NCBI GenBank assembly: GCA_038021145.1
Contig: JBBPHT010000007.1
Location: forward strand, 1,674,001 to 1,738,000
Length of the DNA stretch: 64,000 nt
Direction of reading: 5' to 3'
Origin: Phyllosticta citriasiana
Taxonomy: Eukaryota; Ascomycota; Dothideomycetes; Botryosphaeriales; Phyllostictaceae
Each line of letters starts with the position of its first letter. Within the stretch, counting starts at the first letter, position 1. The position numbers were made by a program, and so were the translations under genes. The notes below the pieces were generated by a model, which was not told the DNA's origin, made no database searches, and was given only the letters and a program-made list of their open reading frames with translations. Positions 33,562 to 45,697 of the stretch are shown one piece after another.

Positions 33562-35868
33562 ATGGCATCTCCGTTACCGCCGGACCCTTATGCCGCTCTC
33601 GGAGTCGCCAAAGACGCCACCGCGGCCGCAATTAAAACTGCATACCGAAAACTCGCCCTCAAGAGCCATCCCGACAAGTTTCCCGACACCGAAAAGGCTC
33701 AAAAGGCCGACGAATTCCACCGCATCCAGCAGGCCTACGAGATTCTAGCCGACACGGACAGACGCGAACGCTACAATGCTCAAGTCCGGCTGGCTGAACT
33801 TCGAAGAGAGGCTCTCGAGCGTGGTATGCGCTCTTCCGAGCCGGCAAAGGACTCGCCACGCGCCGCCGCTTACGACGTGAGGACTCCGCGCGGAGCCTAT
33901 TCTGCTCGAGAAACAAAGACTTCCTCGAGACCCGAGCCGAAGACGCGTGCTGCCTACGATTCCGACGAGCGTCACTACGACGACGCGAGAGCGCGGCCTC
34001 CAAGACGCGCCACCAAGGTCTCCTTTAGCTACTCGCGCGGACCCTCCCCCGACCGCCGCCGCGAACGCATTCGCGTCTTTAGCTTTGGCGCCAGCTCGAC
34101 CAAGTACGAGAGGTCTCAAAATTCCAAGACGCGTTCACAGGAAAAGAAGAGGGGGACCGAAGACAAATTCTCCCGCGTCAACGAGGACGCAGAGGACTCT
34201 GATCGCTACGAGGACCGTAGGAGGTGGCACAGGAGTGAGGCGCAGCGATACGAAGAAGACGAGAGGCGTCGGGAAGAAGACGAGTATAAGCGGTTGGCAG
34301 AGGCGGAGCGTCGTGCGGCTGAGGCGGAACGCCACCGAGATGAGCAGAGACGCCGCGAGGGCCCCCCTCGCAGGTCGTCAAAGATGCATAGAGACGATTC
34401 TTACACGTCCAAGGTAGAGGAAGCTATGGAGTACATTCGAAGCTCACGCACCACGCCGCGCGGCGGTACCTCGTCCTCGGACGACGCTCGACCGTCGAAG
34501 AGGTCCTACGAAAAAGTGCGTCCCAGCGTATCGAGACGAACGTCAGAAAAGCTGCAGAAGGACAGAATATTGGCCGGTATGCGCCATGGCTCCGCCCACC
34601 GAGAAAAAATGCCAGAAATATACGAACGACGCTCGAGTCCTGAGGATCCTCGACGCCGACCACCCCTCGAAAAGGCAGACACGATGCCGTCCAAATACTC
34701 TTCTGCCAAGGTCAACCTGGAACGTTCTGCAACAATGGATTCGTACGACCGCAGAGATGCACCACGTCCAGTACGCCGTTCCGAGACGCTTCCTACCAAG
34801 TCAAACGACTACGCATACGAGAGACCAGCCGCCAATTCGTCAAAGCCCCGCGACATGCCCATGGACTCGGGGTATTCCTCGCCCAGCACTCCCTCGACTC
34901 CCACGCCACCAGAGCGGGAACAATGGCACACAAAGTCCCACTCTTACCATTACTCAGATGACGGCGGGGTGTCCCTCGGCGACAACACAGGCTACCACAC
35001 GGTAGTGGTCGAGCCCACCGACGACGACGACGACGACGACGACGCCACCCCGCGGCGACGAAGCAGCAGTAGCCAGGAACGAATGAGGTCGTCGCGGGAA
35101 GCGGATCGACCCACTCCTACCAGCACGCGCGCCAGCCGCCGTCCGGCCGCCCACACGCACCACCGCAGCTTCGCAGCAGACCCGGATCCGCCCCGGGAAA
35201 GCCATCGTCGCGGGCGACCCACGGCGGGAGCCTCGTCCAGGCACATGTCGTCGGCCGGGCCGATACCAATGACGCAGTCGCCGGAGCGGGAGTATCCGGA
35301 GCAGCAGCAGCAGCAGCGCGAGTCGCGCGGCCGTGACCGTGACCGTGACCGCGCCGCCCCAGCAGCAGCTGCTGCTGCCTCCTCACTGGTCGACCCATTG
35401 TACTACGATTCAGCCGCTGCCGCCGAGCATAAGCAACACCATCAGCACCCGCACCACCGCCGCGGCTCACTTTGGGAAACCTCGCCACCTCCCATTTCAA
35501 AGCAAGCCGGCAGACCGGCCGCCGCACCCTCTCCCACATCACGCGGTGCCACGCGCGCAGACGTTGCTGGTTACACATTAGACGACGTGATATTCGGCCC
35601 TCGTCTACGCAGCGGCTTCTCATCTTCTACAGCGAACGCAGCAGCAGCGCCGCCGGCGGCGGCGGGGAAAAGAGGCCAGATCCCGCGACCGGGCCCCATC
35701 ACGCATCCCAGCGTGCATCAGCACATGAGCTACACGGCCGGTGAAGCGAAGGCGCGGATGGGCGAGCGGTTCAGCGGGCGGTTGGGCGAGAGGGAACGCG
35801 ATGGTTATCCCTTCCCCGATGTGCACATTCCGCGGCCTCCGCTTGTTAAGCGTACGACTGTCAATTAG
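33562..35868 (+). CDS. J-domain (DnaJ-like) protein with long charged tail
   Basis: A single exon of 768 residues starting in an ACCGCCATGG context. The J domain occupies about residues 9-75: DPYAALGVAKDATAAAIKTA, AYRKLALKSHPDKF with the invariant HPD, and FHRIQQAYEILADTDRRERY. The rest is Arg/Glu/Ser-rich and disordered, with a coiled segment RYEEDERRREEDEYKRL near residues 230-265, a seven-Asp run and poly-Ala. No zinc-finger or substrate-binding DnaJ domain is present, so it is a class C J-protein. Its role is stimulation of an Hsp70 ATPase; the specific client is not evident. Confidence 0.86.
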   Translation: MASPLPPDPYAALGVAKDATAAAIKTAYRKLALKSHPDKFPDTEKAQKADEFHRIQQAYEILADTDRRERYNAQVRLAELRREALERGMRSSEPAKDSPRAAAYDVRTPRGAYSARETKTSSRPEPKTRAAYDSDERHYDDARARPPRRATKVSFSYSRGPSPDRRRERIRVFSFGASSTKYERSQNSKTRSQEKKRGTEDKFSRVNEDAEDSDRYEDRRRWHRSEAQRYEEDERRREEDEYKRLAEAERRAAEAERHRDEQRRREGPPRRSSKMHRDDSYTSKVEEAMEYIRSSRTTPRGGTSSSDDARPSKRSYEKVRPSVSRRTSEKLQKDRILAGMRHGSAHREKMPEIYERRSSPEDPRRRPPLEKADTMPSKYSSAKVNLERSATMDSYDRRDAPRPVRRSETLPTKSNDYAYERPAANSSKPRDMPMDSGYSSPSTPSTPTPPEREQWHTKSHSYHYSDDGGVSLGDNTGYHTVVVEPTDDDDDDDDATPRRRSSSSQERMRSSREADRPTPTSTRASRRPAAHTHHRSFAADPDPPRESHRRGRPTAGASSRHMSSAGPIPMTQSPEREYPEQQQQQRESRGRDRDRDRAAPAAAAAASSLVDPLYYDSAAAAEHKQHHQHPHHRRGSLWETSPPPISKQAGRPAAAPSPTSRGATRADVAGYTLDDVIFGPRLRSGFSSSTANAAAAPPAAAGKRGQIPRPGPITHPSVHQHMSYTAGEAKARMGERFSGRLGERERDGYPFPDVHIPRPPLVKRTTVN

Positions 35869-36879
35869 AGCACTTGCGAATCGGAGTCTGCGTCGGTCTG
35901 GTTTTGGAGGGGTGGGTGCAGATATTCTACTTTGCTAAGTGGCGAGGCGAATGGATGTGGTGTTTCCTTCTTTTTCCTCTCTTTCTGGGGATGGTGGGAG
36001 GGGGAGGTCATACTGGGGGATTGGACTTGTTTGCTCTGCAGATGATGACGATGAAATGGAGGATGTGGGAATGGGTGGAGCAAAGGGGGAGGGGAGTGGG
36101 AGGGGATATGGAAACGGGCTGGTTTCTCACGAGGTAAATGAAGTCCATGAGAAATGAATGAAAGCGACAATGACTTGACAAACGAATGAAACCGGAACCC
36201 GAAAGAGAAAAGAAAACGTGATGACGGCACGGAGCCTGAAGCTCCTTACTTTAGGCGCCGGCAAAAGCTCGAAGGAGCAAGAGTAGACGAGCCAGCCAGA
36301 GTGTACTGTAGGTTGGCAGCGTGTGGTGACGACGTGCTTCTTCCTGTCCCTGAACTAGCTGGTTCATTGGTCGTCAGAAGCAGGTTCGCGAGTTTGTTAC
36401 TCTGCCGTATGTAGTCTAGTCTGCCGTCCCGTCATGTCATGTCCCGTCACGTCACGTTCACCATCCCTTCTCTGGGCCGCTCGTCTGCTTATTTTCCATC
36501 CGCGTCGATATTGGAGCAGGAGGACAGTGAAGAGGAGGAGGAGGAAGTGAGTAACTGGCGCGCACTCCTCCGCTCTCTTCCTCGTCCCAGACCCTGTTGG
36601 ACGCGGCGCGGCGCTCAGTCTGTCTCTTTATGGGCGAGCGTGGGAAACGGAGAGAGAAGGGGGGAAAGTGCAGAGTGGGATGGTCGTCGTCGTGTCTTGC
36701 GTTTTAGACAGAGAGCCTGGGTCTGCAATGAGTCATGCGGTGCGATCGAAGAGATTTCCACGAAGATGATGATTTGTGAGCGCGAAGCATGTATGTTTGA
36801 CTATGAAGCTGCTTCTTTTTTGTTGGCATCGTGTTTTTTTTTTTGTTTTTTTCCCCCCCCTTTTTTTTTATTCATTCAT
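35869..36879. other. Convergent 3' flanks
   Basis: Between the J-protein stop and the newly placed last exon of the STAND gene. A frame open at 36439-36879 is dominated at its end by T- and C-homopolymers (36832-36870) and overlaps the STAND exon antisense, so it is not called as a gene. Confidence 0.45.
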
Positions 36880-39320
36880 TCATCGATAGTACCAAGCTGT
36901 GAACTCCGGATCCTCGTTGTTATCGTCTAGCCAGTACCACAGTCTGAGATCGATTTGAAGTCTTTGACCGAAATAGGTTCCGAATCTCCACACAAAGTGT
37001 TTGACGCATTCGCTTTCCACTAGATTGAACGAGGTGAGTGAGAAGGGGCCCGTTCGACTGTCAATCCTAAAACTGATTACTTACAAGGCAGCTGTTCCGA
37101 ATTCCATTTACGATTGGGTTGCTCTAGCAAGTAGGCCTGAGCGACCGCGTAGCCGTTGCTGTTGAGGTTCTGCATGATCAGCTTTCTCAATCCTTGGAGA
37201 GTCCTCTCGGCGTAGTCTCCTTCCACGATCGTCGTCATCCATCCGATCGAGGCGAGATTGTCCAAAAAGGCACCGCTCACGTATGGGAACAGCGGCCAGT
37301 TTTTCCATCTCGCTTCCACTTGAGAACCCGTCTTGCAGGGCCCCGAGCTGAACAGTGGCATGCTGAGATACTCGACCATGAGGCAGCAGAGGTATTCCTG
37401 GTCGCTGGACTCATCTTCGAAGTAAACTTCGACCGATTCGTCCGGCGGCTCGTCTGAGAGGAGGAACTGTCTGACCGAGTCATGGGCCAGTTGGGCGCGT
37501 TGGAGCTGGGCGTCGTAGCTGATGAGGCTTCCGCATCGCTTCAAAATGCTTTCCGTTTCGCCTTCGAATAATCTTTCATCCACATCCAGTGGATTCGTTG
37601 TGTCCAAAGTCATCGCCTCCCTGAGCTCCTCGATTTTCATTGGCCTTACAGCGAATCGTAGCCATAAGAGAGCTGTGCCAACAAAAGGTGCGTAAGTCTC
37701 AGGGATATTTCGCAGCGTCTGGAGATAGTGGTCTTCGAGTTTTGGTGACATGGAGTTCAGAGCAGTCTCTATTGTTCTCGGTGACAAGGCATTGTCTTTC
37801 AGGGCATGAAGCTGGCATTCGGCCCATCGGAATCTGCGAGTCTGTCAGATAGTCGCACCTCTGAAACAGACACGGCGAAGCTGACTCACGAGCCATGTGC
37901 CTCTGATCCAATTTTGTGTTGGACTCTCTCCTTCAACGCGAGCGGAAGCCTGCGAAGTCGATAATCGTGGTCAATATTCTCAGAAATGTAGCCTGCAATG
38001 TCTTCGTTCACTTTGACCTCTTCCATGTCAACCAACATGGCTTCGAATTTTCCAAAAATCTTGAATGGATCCAATGCCTCTGTGCTGGAAATCATAATTC
38101 GACAGTTTGGAATTTGAGAAAGGCACCAAGAGATAGCTTCGAAGAAGCAAAGAGCGTCATCCCCCTCGCTCTCGTTGAGTGCATCCAAGAACAAAACAGC
38201 ATGATCAGCAAGTGCACAAATCTTTTCGAGTGCCTTCCCGAAAGCGGAGAGTACGCCTTGAAGAGGATGCTGAGGATCACGCTTCTCCTCGAGCTTCCCA
38301 AAAAGTCGCTTGGCAACACCCTGATCGCGCTCCTTCTCAAGCTCTTCGTAATGCTCTTTGAGAGCATTTTCGGCCTCTGGAAATTGATCAAGGATTTGTC
38401 GGACGTAGGACTTCAACATTGATTCTGCGCTCTGCGTGTCTTTTTCCGAGTAGGAGCAGTAAAAAAATGCCATCGCATATTTCTGGTGCAGTCCAATTCC
38501 ATACCGAAGGTGGTCGATCGCCAGCGACAAAAGGGTTGTCTTCCCCATGCCGGATCTTCCACGCAACCAGAGGATACTGTTCCTGGTGCAGGGGTCTTTG
38601 ATCCAGGTAGTGAAGTCGTGATCTAAGAACCACTTTCCAGATCCACGGGACTTGTTTTTGAGAGTAGAGTCCAAGGTCATCCTCGGATCTATTGTGGCCA
38701 GCCATTCTTCCATCTTCTGTCTTGCTCTTGCTTTCTCTGCAGCATCGTGTTCATCACGTTGCTGTAACACCCAGTCTCTAACATCAGAAACGTCTTGCCC
38801 GGTGTTCATGACATATTCGTACACCTTTGAATTGATGACTCTTTTTTAGGATGTCAGAAACCTCAGAAACCCTTGTTTTGCCAAAGGGTTCATAATGGGC
38901 ATACCTTTGATCAGATTCAAGAGCGAGCTGGAGTACTGGGAAAGTGTCGTTGAGCTTTTTCAAGTGTACTGCTGTCTCGTCGTCGATGACCTTCCCGAAT
39001 ACAACTTTCCCCAATATCACCTTGCGAGGGAGGTGCCCCAACCTGTACTCCAGTCTTTCTGTTGCTTTGTGGCACGCCTGCAACGGTCCGTCCACGCAGG
39101 CAAGCGCAGAGAGGCGTCCTTCATCGTCTTTGTCGAGCTCCGCCTGCAGCTTGATACCTTCGATCAGTCCTTTGTATGATGAGAGTTTCGCAATCAACGC
39201 GCCAAGTTCTTTCGTCATGGTCCGGTCCGAATGTATGTGATTCCGAGCCATCTTGCAAGTCTTGTCTATGATCTCAACCACAGTAGCACAACTCGCGACT
39301 AGGCCGACGATCTCTGCCAT
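36880..39320 (-). CDS. STAND-class NACHT NTPase (fungal NLR-like), lacking C-terminal repeats
   Basis: Four exons (39320-38905, 38840-37890, 37833-37085, 37019-36880) join in phase to 751 residues. Residues 1-140 match the fungal N-terminal domain of STAND proteins (MAEIVGLVASCATVVEIIDK and a helical bundle). The NACHT domain follows with P-loop LRGRSGMGKTTLL (about 233), Walker B VLFLDALNE (about 358), sensor-like RIMISST, and the downstream FRWAECQL / LPETYAPFV-like winged-helix segment with LAHDSVRQFLLS. Proteins of this class act in non-self recognition or programmed cell death and normally end in ankyrin, WD40 or TPR repeats. Here the last exon instead gives a short aromatic tail (FVWRFGTYFGQ, LRLWYWLDD, FTAWYYR) and a stop. 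It may be a natural truncated form or a decaying gene. Confidence 0.82.
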
Positions 39321-41422
39321 TTTTCTGTCAGATCTATATCCACACTCAGGATGGTGAGTTCAGGAATTGTATCGTTGGGTCTTCAACTTGCTGAAAGGCA
39401 GGTGAATCGCAAGGCTGTGGTGTCAGCCCCTTTCTCAGCTCATGGTCAGACTCATTCTCCATTGTATAGTATAAGCTGCTGAGTGAGCAGCCTTTCCATT
39501 GGTGTGTTAGCCGATTCATTCTGAAAGCTTTCGCAAAAGCCCGCCTTGAGCGAGGTTTCGACAAGAATTATTTGAGAGCGATTTAGCAGAGGGCGGCGCG
39601 TTGCTGGCTTTCCGAACTCAACGGATGACGACATTCCCTGTATGACACTGAACGCAAAAGCTGGCTGGCCCAAGGGGAGAAAGCTCCAGAAACATTTGGA
39701 GTAGATGTAAGCAGCGGCCAAACAGCCATGTCGAGCGCTGCGTTCACGGTCTGAGGCAAGAAGAAGCTGGCTTGGAAGTCAGTAGACACGCGCATACAGC
39801 TCTAAAGGCGACAAAGACGTCCGCGACATTGGTGTTGCGAAAGTTGGGAGTGGAGACGTCGTCGGAGGTCGGTTTGTGGGCGGCAGTAGTTCGGGTTTAG
39901 CGTCTTCTGTTTTAGGCAGGAGGCCTTGACCAGGGACAGGACCTCCTCCATCAGCGCCCGGACCGCTTCCTTCTCTCAGCCCGGCTTCGACAACATCAAC
40001 TTAACTGATGAACCAGCGCGACCACGGCTTCCCTCACCGCGGAAGTGGTATCTTTCATCAGCGCGACGGGACAAATTTGTTGCCAGAGCCACCTGATCGG
40101 CGGCTTCTTCGCGTCGCGTGAGGCGCGTTTTACGCGTTGCACCGAAGGCGCCAACCATGACCAGTAACTAGTCGCCCTACTACCAGGCCTCTCGGCCCTG
40201 CGGTCGAGCGAGTCGAAGAAGGCCCTATGCTTTCTTTCCTCCAGACTCCGAGTGGCACAAGTCGTCCTGATCTGATCGTTCTAACAGCTCCACAGCATGC
40301 AAACAAGAGTACCAAATTGTCCTTGTCATGTTTGCGTTGAATATCGGACATCGTTGAAGCCCCACTGCTTATTCCTCTTCAAACTGCGGTCCTTGACCCA
40401 CTCTGTCATCCGCGTCTGAATCCAATCATTGTCCAGTCAAAGAAACTCAACTGCTTTCGACGTCAGCCATGCGCAAAATCGTTTTCAGCGACGCCGTCCC
40501 AAGCAAGCGGAAAGAATGGACCGCTGGCTCTATACGAAGCTTGAAACAAGCGGATCTGGTCTGGAAGAATTTCAGGCCTATCGTCGGAATGGTTGTGGGC
40601 TATTCCGGTTCTGCAAAACGGCCTGTACGAGCGCAGCAGCATCAGCAGGCACCCTTGCACGGACCAAGGCTTAGTTCAACGAGATGTGGCATCGAGTGCA
40701 ACTCTGCCTTCTATCGCAGATGGGTGGTCGCTCCTTATCGCCCCGCTTGTAGGGGTTTTTTTTTTTTTTTTTTTTTGTTTTGTTTTTTTGGTGCGCGTCG
40801 CCTCCCTTTCCTGATAACTGCCGCTTCGATGGCTTGGTTTGTTCCCCGATTTCTCTTTTGCGTGCCACAATTCTCTACGCTAAGTGAAAAACTATTGTCC
40901 AGACTGCCCCGTGAATACCGGGGTTACCGAAAGGGCATCGACGAGAAATGGACTGAGCGTGTTAGCGCATCACTAGCCTACCGCGACTCCAATACTTGTC
41001 AAAAGCCCCGTCTATCATACGCTTTTCCTCAAGGCTTAATTTCCACGTGCGTGCCCTCAGCTCGCCTCCCGCTCTGCCGCTGCTCTGCCGTCGCCCACTT
41101 GGTGAAGCTAGGGAGACGCAACTGACCGGCCTCGTCGAGAACGGGATCCATTGCACGCCGAGCTAACCCATACGGCTCCCAAGGTCTACAGAATACCTTT
41201 GATACACTTGGATCGTTCCAGAGCAATGGGTACTTGTGGCTTTGAAGGCAGCCTACACGAAAGGCTACCATGGATACTCCCTTGCCACACTCATCCCTGA
41301 AAGCCGAATGTGACGCATTGACAATGTCCAGCAAAGAACGGTCGTCTTTTAAAAGTCCAATGACGCATCGAGAGGGTCCTTTTCACAGGCACAGGTCACT
41401 CTTTTGACACATTCTTTTCAGC
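39321..41422. other. Divergent intergenic region
   Basis: 2.1 kb between the STAND gene (minus) and the secreted hydrolase (plus). A T-rich run (40756-40788) is present. No reading frame shows protein-like composition over a useful length. Confidence 0.5.
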
Positions 41423-44400
41423 ATGCATTGCACTTGGTTGAAAGTTTTGCTAAGCGCGCAATCTCTTTTTGGTTTTGCCGCAGTTGGCAACGCCCAACAA
41501 TATGCTGGTCCAAACATTTCGAGCACTCTCCCGCTCGTTCCTGGAACCGAACTCGCTTTTTTCAACATCAAGTCTCCCAAGTCTCAGAACACGACTCTGA
41601 TCAATTATGCCTCCCTTAACGGCACCAATAATGGGCGACCGGACCCAAAGAAGTTGAAGCGTGCGGTGATTGTACTTCACGGACTGAACAGGGACCCGCA
41701 GACCTACATTTCTCAAATGTATGTCCAAAACCTAGGAAACATGTGCAGACGCTGACTGCTCTCAGGCTTGTCGCCCTAAATACACTGACAGTACCCGGAG
41801 TCAATCAAGACACTATCGGTGTAATTGCACCTTACTTTGCCAATGGCGACGACAAGAACACCGGCTATTACCCTTGGGTCAACAACGCCTCTGTCTCCAG
41901 CGCTATAGTATGGAAGGGCTCCCAGTGGGCCAGTGGGCAGTACAACCAATACCCGTCTTCGGTCCAGACAATTTCCTCTTACGCTGTAATCGACCAAATT
42001 AACCAGTATTACGACAACAAGGCAATGTTCCCCAACATCAACCAAGTCAGTTTTTCCTTTCGATTGTCTTTCACGGAAGTCACTAAGTATTGGCAGATTG
42101 TTGTCGCCGGGCATTCTCTTGGAGCGCAAATGAACCAGCGACATGCTGAAGTCAGTACCTTATCATCTTCGACTCCAGTAGTCTACTGGATTGGAAATCC
42201 CAATTCCTGGGGCTGGTTGAGTACTGATCGTCCTCTGGACTACTCGTCGTGCACCGTATACGATGATTGGAGGGATGGTTTTAATGCCTACCCTACACAG
42301 TATAATGTCGCCCTCGTGAATACGAGTTCTGGAATTGATCGCGCTGGCGTGTTGGCAAACTACAGGAAGAAGAATCTCGCCTACGCCCGCGGTCTTTTGG
42401 ATTTTGGAGACGACGCGAGCAACTGCGCCCCAGGTACAACAGGAGCCAATCGTAACGAGAGGTTTTTCAACTTCATTGCTCGCTTCCCGCAGCCCGTCAA
42501 GAACCACACCATTGACTACATCAACTGCGGTCACGACTCCGGATGCATGTTTGCTTCCGCTGCCGGACAGGCTCGTCTGTTCCTCGACAACTTTAACAGC
42601 AACGGTTCAAAGGCCTACGATTTTGGCTATCCTCGGCAACAGGCTGGCGATGACCCGTACCCTGATCCAAAGCAAAACTCGACCGTCCCACCTACCAACG
42701 CTGGTACTTACAATGGAATGACTTACCAGGGATGCTGGTCGGACCAGACGCCTTCGACGTTGGCAGTAAGAGCTTCTTCCGGCAACAACAACTCGATCGA
42801 GACTTGCACGGCTGCTTGCTCCGCACAGGGATATAAAATTGCTGGTCTGGAGAATGGAGCAGACTGCTGGTGTGGCAACACGATCGGATACAAGGCCTTC
42901 AACACTACTGACCGCGGATGTACTCTCGCATGTACAGGAAACGCCAAGCAAATCTGTGGCGATGCCAATCGGCTTTCACTCTTTTCCAATGGTACTATGG
43001 TTCAGGCTATTACTCCGTCTTCTCCCAAGACGGCTGGAAACTTTAGCCTCGTTGGATGCTACTCTGATTCGCCAGTAAACAGAGGCCTCTCTGCGAAAAG
43101 CACGTCCGTGTCCAGCATGACTGTCGAGAATTGCGCTTCTTTTTGTGCCGGTTACAAATACTTTGGAGTTGAATACAGTCAAGAGGTTTGTTAGAGCTCC
43201 AAGTCGAAAGTTCACTTCTGACACCATCTAGTGCTACTGCGCGAACAACGTCGACTGTTCGAGCACTGTTTCGCTGTCTGGCAATTGCAACATGCAATGC
43301 GTGGCTAACAGTACGCAATTTTGCGGAGGAAACGGCTTCCTCAATCTATATGCGCTACCATCAGCGCCATCACTGTCGTCTACCAACTGCTCAGCGACCA
43401 CTACTGCGAGTGGAAGTGCTGCCTCATCCACGGTGACGGGTCTCTCCTGCCCTGCGGCCAATGGCATAGTCTACAATACCACCATGGGAAAGGGATTCAT
43501 GGTCGAATGCTACACAGATCGCTGTAAGTCTGTCATCAAAATCGAGTCGAAGTAACGCTAACATGATGCGTAGATGCCGGTGACATGGGTTCAACCACGA
43601 CGGCTTCTTTCGAGGACTGCATAGCCGCATGCGACGCCGCTTCTGGATGTGTGGATGTGTCCTACGTGTTTGGGGCCTGCTATCTCAAGAGTTCAGCGGG
43701 TGCCCCTCAGACCAACAATAACGTCCTCGGGGCCCGTCTCGTCGCTCGTAACGGCACGTATGATGCTTCTGCCACCAGTACGGTGGCCTCTGCCTCGAAC
43801 GCTACAGCTACGTCGGCGCTTTCCACCTCGTCTGCTGTGGCATCAGCTTCTCCCATTACGTGTCCATCCGGCGATGGCTCCATCTACACGGCTGCCAACA
43901 ACAAGACGTTCATCATTGAGTGCGGCGTGGACCACGCTGGTGGCGACTTGGGAGCACCGACGTACCCTTATGATTTCGGCATTTGCATAAACCAGTGCGC
44001 GTCGACCCCCGGCTGTGTGGACGTCTCCTTCAACGGCGGACCATGCTACATGAAGAGCGGCGTTGGCGCAGCAGTATCGAACGCTGGAATCTGGGGCGCG
44101 AGGTTGTTCACGGGCAGCACCTCTGGCGTCGCTTCTTCGTCATCGGCTCCCGCGTCTGCGTCTCCGACTGTAACTCCTGCCTCTAACTCGACTTCGTCAT
44201 CGTCAGCTTCATCAGCAATCATCTCCTCTTCCAGCTTACCCACGGCATCTGCCACTCCCGGTCCCCTCCCCTCAGGCGTCGTCTCGCTCGGCTGCTACGT
44301 CGACACAGGCAACCCGCACCCGCTCCCGATCCAAGCCTATGCCAACAGCTCCAACACGCCCGCGCTCTGTGCCTCGGCCTGCCGCGCCGCCGGCTTCCAA

Positions 44401-44937
44401 TACGCCGGCACCCAATACTCGACCGAATGTTGGTGCGGGAATTCTGCTCCCGCAACCAACACGTCGCTCTCCGACTGCTCCATGTCCTGCTTGGGAGACG
44501 CGTCGCAAAAATGCGGCGCCGGCTACCGCCTCTCGGTGACCAAAGACACAGTCTGGACGCCCTCCTTCTTCGCGCGCCACAGCTACGGCACGTGGAACCT
44601 CGCCGCCTGCTACGTCGACAGCGTCAACGGCGCGCGCACGCTGCCGAGTCAGATGAGCATCGATGTCGCCAGCACGACAGTGTCCAGGTGCTTGGATGCG
44701 TGTGCGGCTGGTGGTTACGCGGTTTGTGGAGCCGAGTACTATCACGAGTGTTGGGCTGGCAACGCGCTGCCGTCAAGTAGTCTGCTGGCTGCTGGCAGTG
44801 ATGTGCTTGCTGCGGGCTGCAATTATCCTTGCTCGGGCAATTCGACCGAGGCGTGTGGTGGTTCTAACAGGGTTTTGGTCTATGTTAATAATGGGACGGC
44901 GGTGGCGGCGGCGTCGAATTCGACGAAGATGGTGTGA
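41423..44937 (+). CDS. Secreted alpha/beta-hydrolase fused to four WSC and two PAN/apple-like modules
   Basis: Five exons (41423-41718, 41766-42045, 42097-43185, 43232-43523, 43574-44937) join in phase to 1,106 residues. A signal peptide covers about residues 1-24. The hydrolase domain (about 25-380) has the nucleophile elbow GHSLG restored near residue 196 and VIVLHGLNRD as the oxyanion strand; catalytic His is probably in DYINCGHDSG. Then come WSC modules at about 399-490 and 506-597 (GCWSD/GCYSD ... CWCGN/CYCAN ... C...CG), two PAN/apple-like modules at about 625-694 and 747-821 (C..A..GCVDVSY...CYLKSS), a Ser/Thr linker and two more WSC modules at about 887-976 and 991-1095. WSC domains bind cell-wall glycans. 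The fourth module has CWAG instead of CWCG, losing one cysteine. I infer an extracellular wall- or glycan-anchored esterase/lipase. Confidence 0.84.
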
Positions 44938-45181
44938 GGCGGTGGGTTGGGGGATGGGGGAATGGATGTTTGTGTCTAGTGTTCTGATGGTGGGTTCAAT
45001 CGCTGATGGAAATTTGCCTTTGAGGCAGTAGAACAGTGCCAATTGTCACGAATGATGCCATGTGGATTGAGTTCGATTGTGAGAGGCTTGATATCGAAGG
45101 CAATTGTGCATTTCGCCAACTCCGTTTCCCTCAAAGACTTTCCTTCCATCCCGCCACACAGTGCAAATGTTTCCCGTGCCC

Positions 45182-45517
45182 CTACAGACCAAGATCCTCC
45201 GAAACCTGCTTCACCAAGAGCTCGGCCACATCGAGGAAAGAGTTCAACTCGGAGTTTGAGGGACCCTTGTCTGTCCAGTTCCCCATCATGTTCTTGACCA
45301 AGTCCCCGTCGCGCAGAAACTTGATCGTGTAATCGATGTACCCGTCGAAGCGGCTATCCAAACTCTCACAGTACTCATTGATCCCATTGGCGGCGATGCG
45401 TGCGCGGAGAGATTCTTGGAGCTCCGTCATCTTGATGCCCAGGTTGGCGATCTTGATGTTTGACTCTTCGAATTCGGCGGCAGTGATCAATACGGAGGGG
45501 TAGGAGGGGTCGGCCAT
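45182..45517 (-). CDS. Small coiled-coil protein, tandem family copy A
   Basis: A single coding exon of 111 residues starting MADPSYPSVLITAAEFEESN. The helical N-half (IKIANLGIKMTELQESLRAR) is followed by LRDGDLVKNMMGNW, a short polar loop and SELNSFLDVAELLVKQVSED. This C-terminal module recurs in the neighbouring copies as a D-x-x-V/I-x-x-M-M ... S-E/K-L-E-x-F-x-x-x-A-x-x-L/I-V pattern. A 5'-UTR intron (45584-45536, GTAAAT...CTAACACTTCAG) ends 18 bases before the ATG. No homologue with a known function is recognised. Cytosolic or nuclear by absence of signal or membrane segments. Confidence 0.7.
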   Translation of the reverse strand: MADPSYPSVLITAAEFEESNIKIANLGIKMTELQESLRARIAANGINEYCESLDSRFDGYIDYTIKFLRDGDLVKNMMGNWTDKGPSNSELNSFLDVAELLVKQVSEDLGL

Positions 45518-45675
45518 CGTGTGTGGTGCGCTTTCCTGAAGTGTTAGAGGGTGTGGCGGAGTGGAAGTTCGCTGTGAGATTTACCCTGTACAAGGTTTGT
45601 TGTAAAAAGATTGAAGAGGGAGATTTAGTGTTTCGCGAGTGGTGTTGCGAGAGTGTGAGGAGGTTGTGGTGTTTC

Positions 45676-45697
45676 GTGGTGGTTGGAAAGTTCAGGT
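45676..45697 (-). promoter_or_regulatory. Shared leader/promoter element of the small coiled-coil family (copy A)
   Basis: On the minus strand this reads CCTGAACTTTCCAACCACCA followed by C, closely matching the elements upstream of copies C and E. An AT-rich TATA-like ATAATTA lies about 44 bases upstream of ACCACCAC. Its position, 160-180 bases before the ATG and upstream of the 5'-UTR intron, suggests the transcription-start region. Confidence 0.5.

Noticed and set aside
36439..36930. Plus-strand frame of 163 codons
   Set aside because: Its C-terminal part comes from poly-T/poly-C runs, it has no domain pattern, and its end is antisense to the last exon of the STAND gene.
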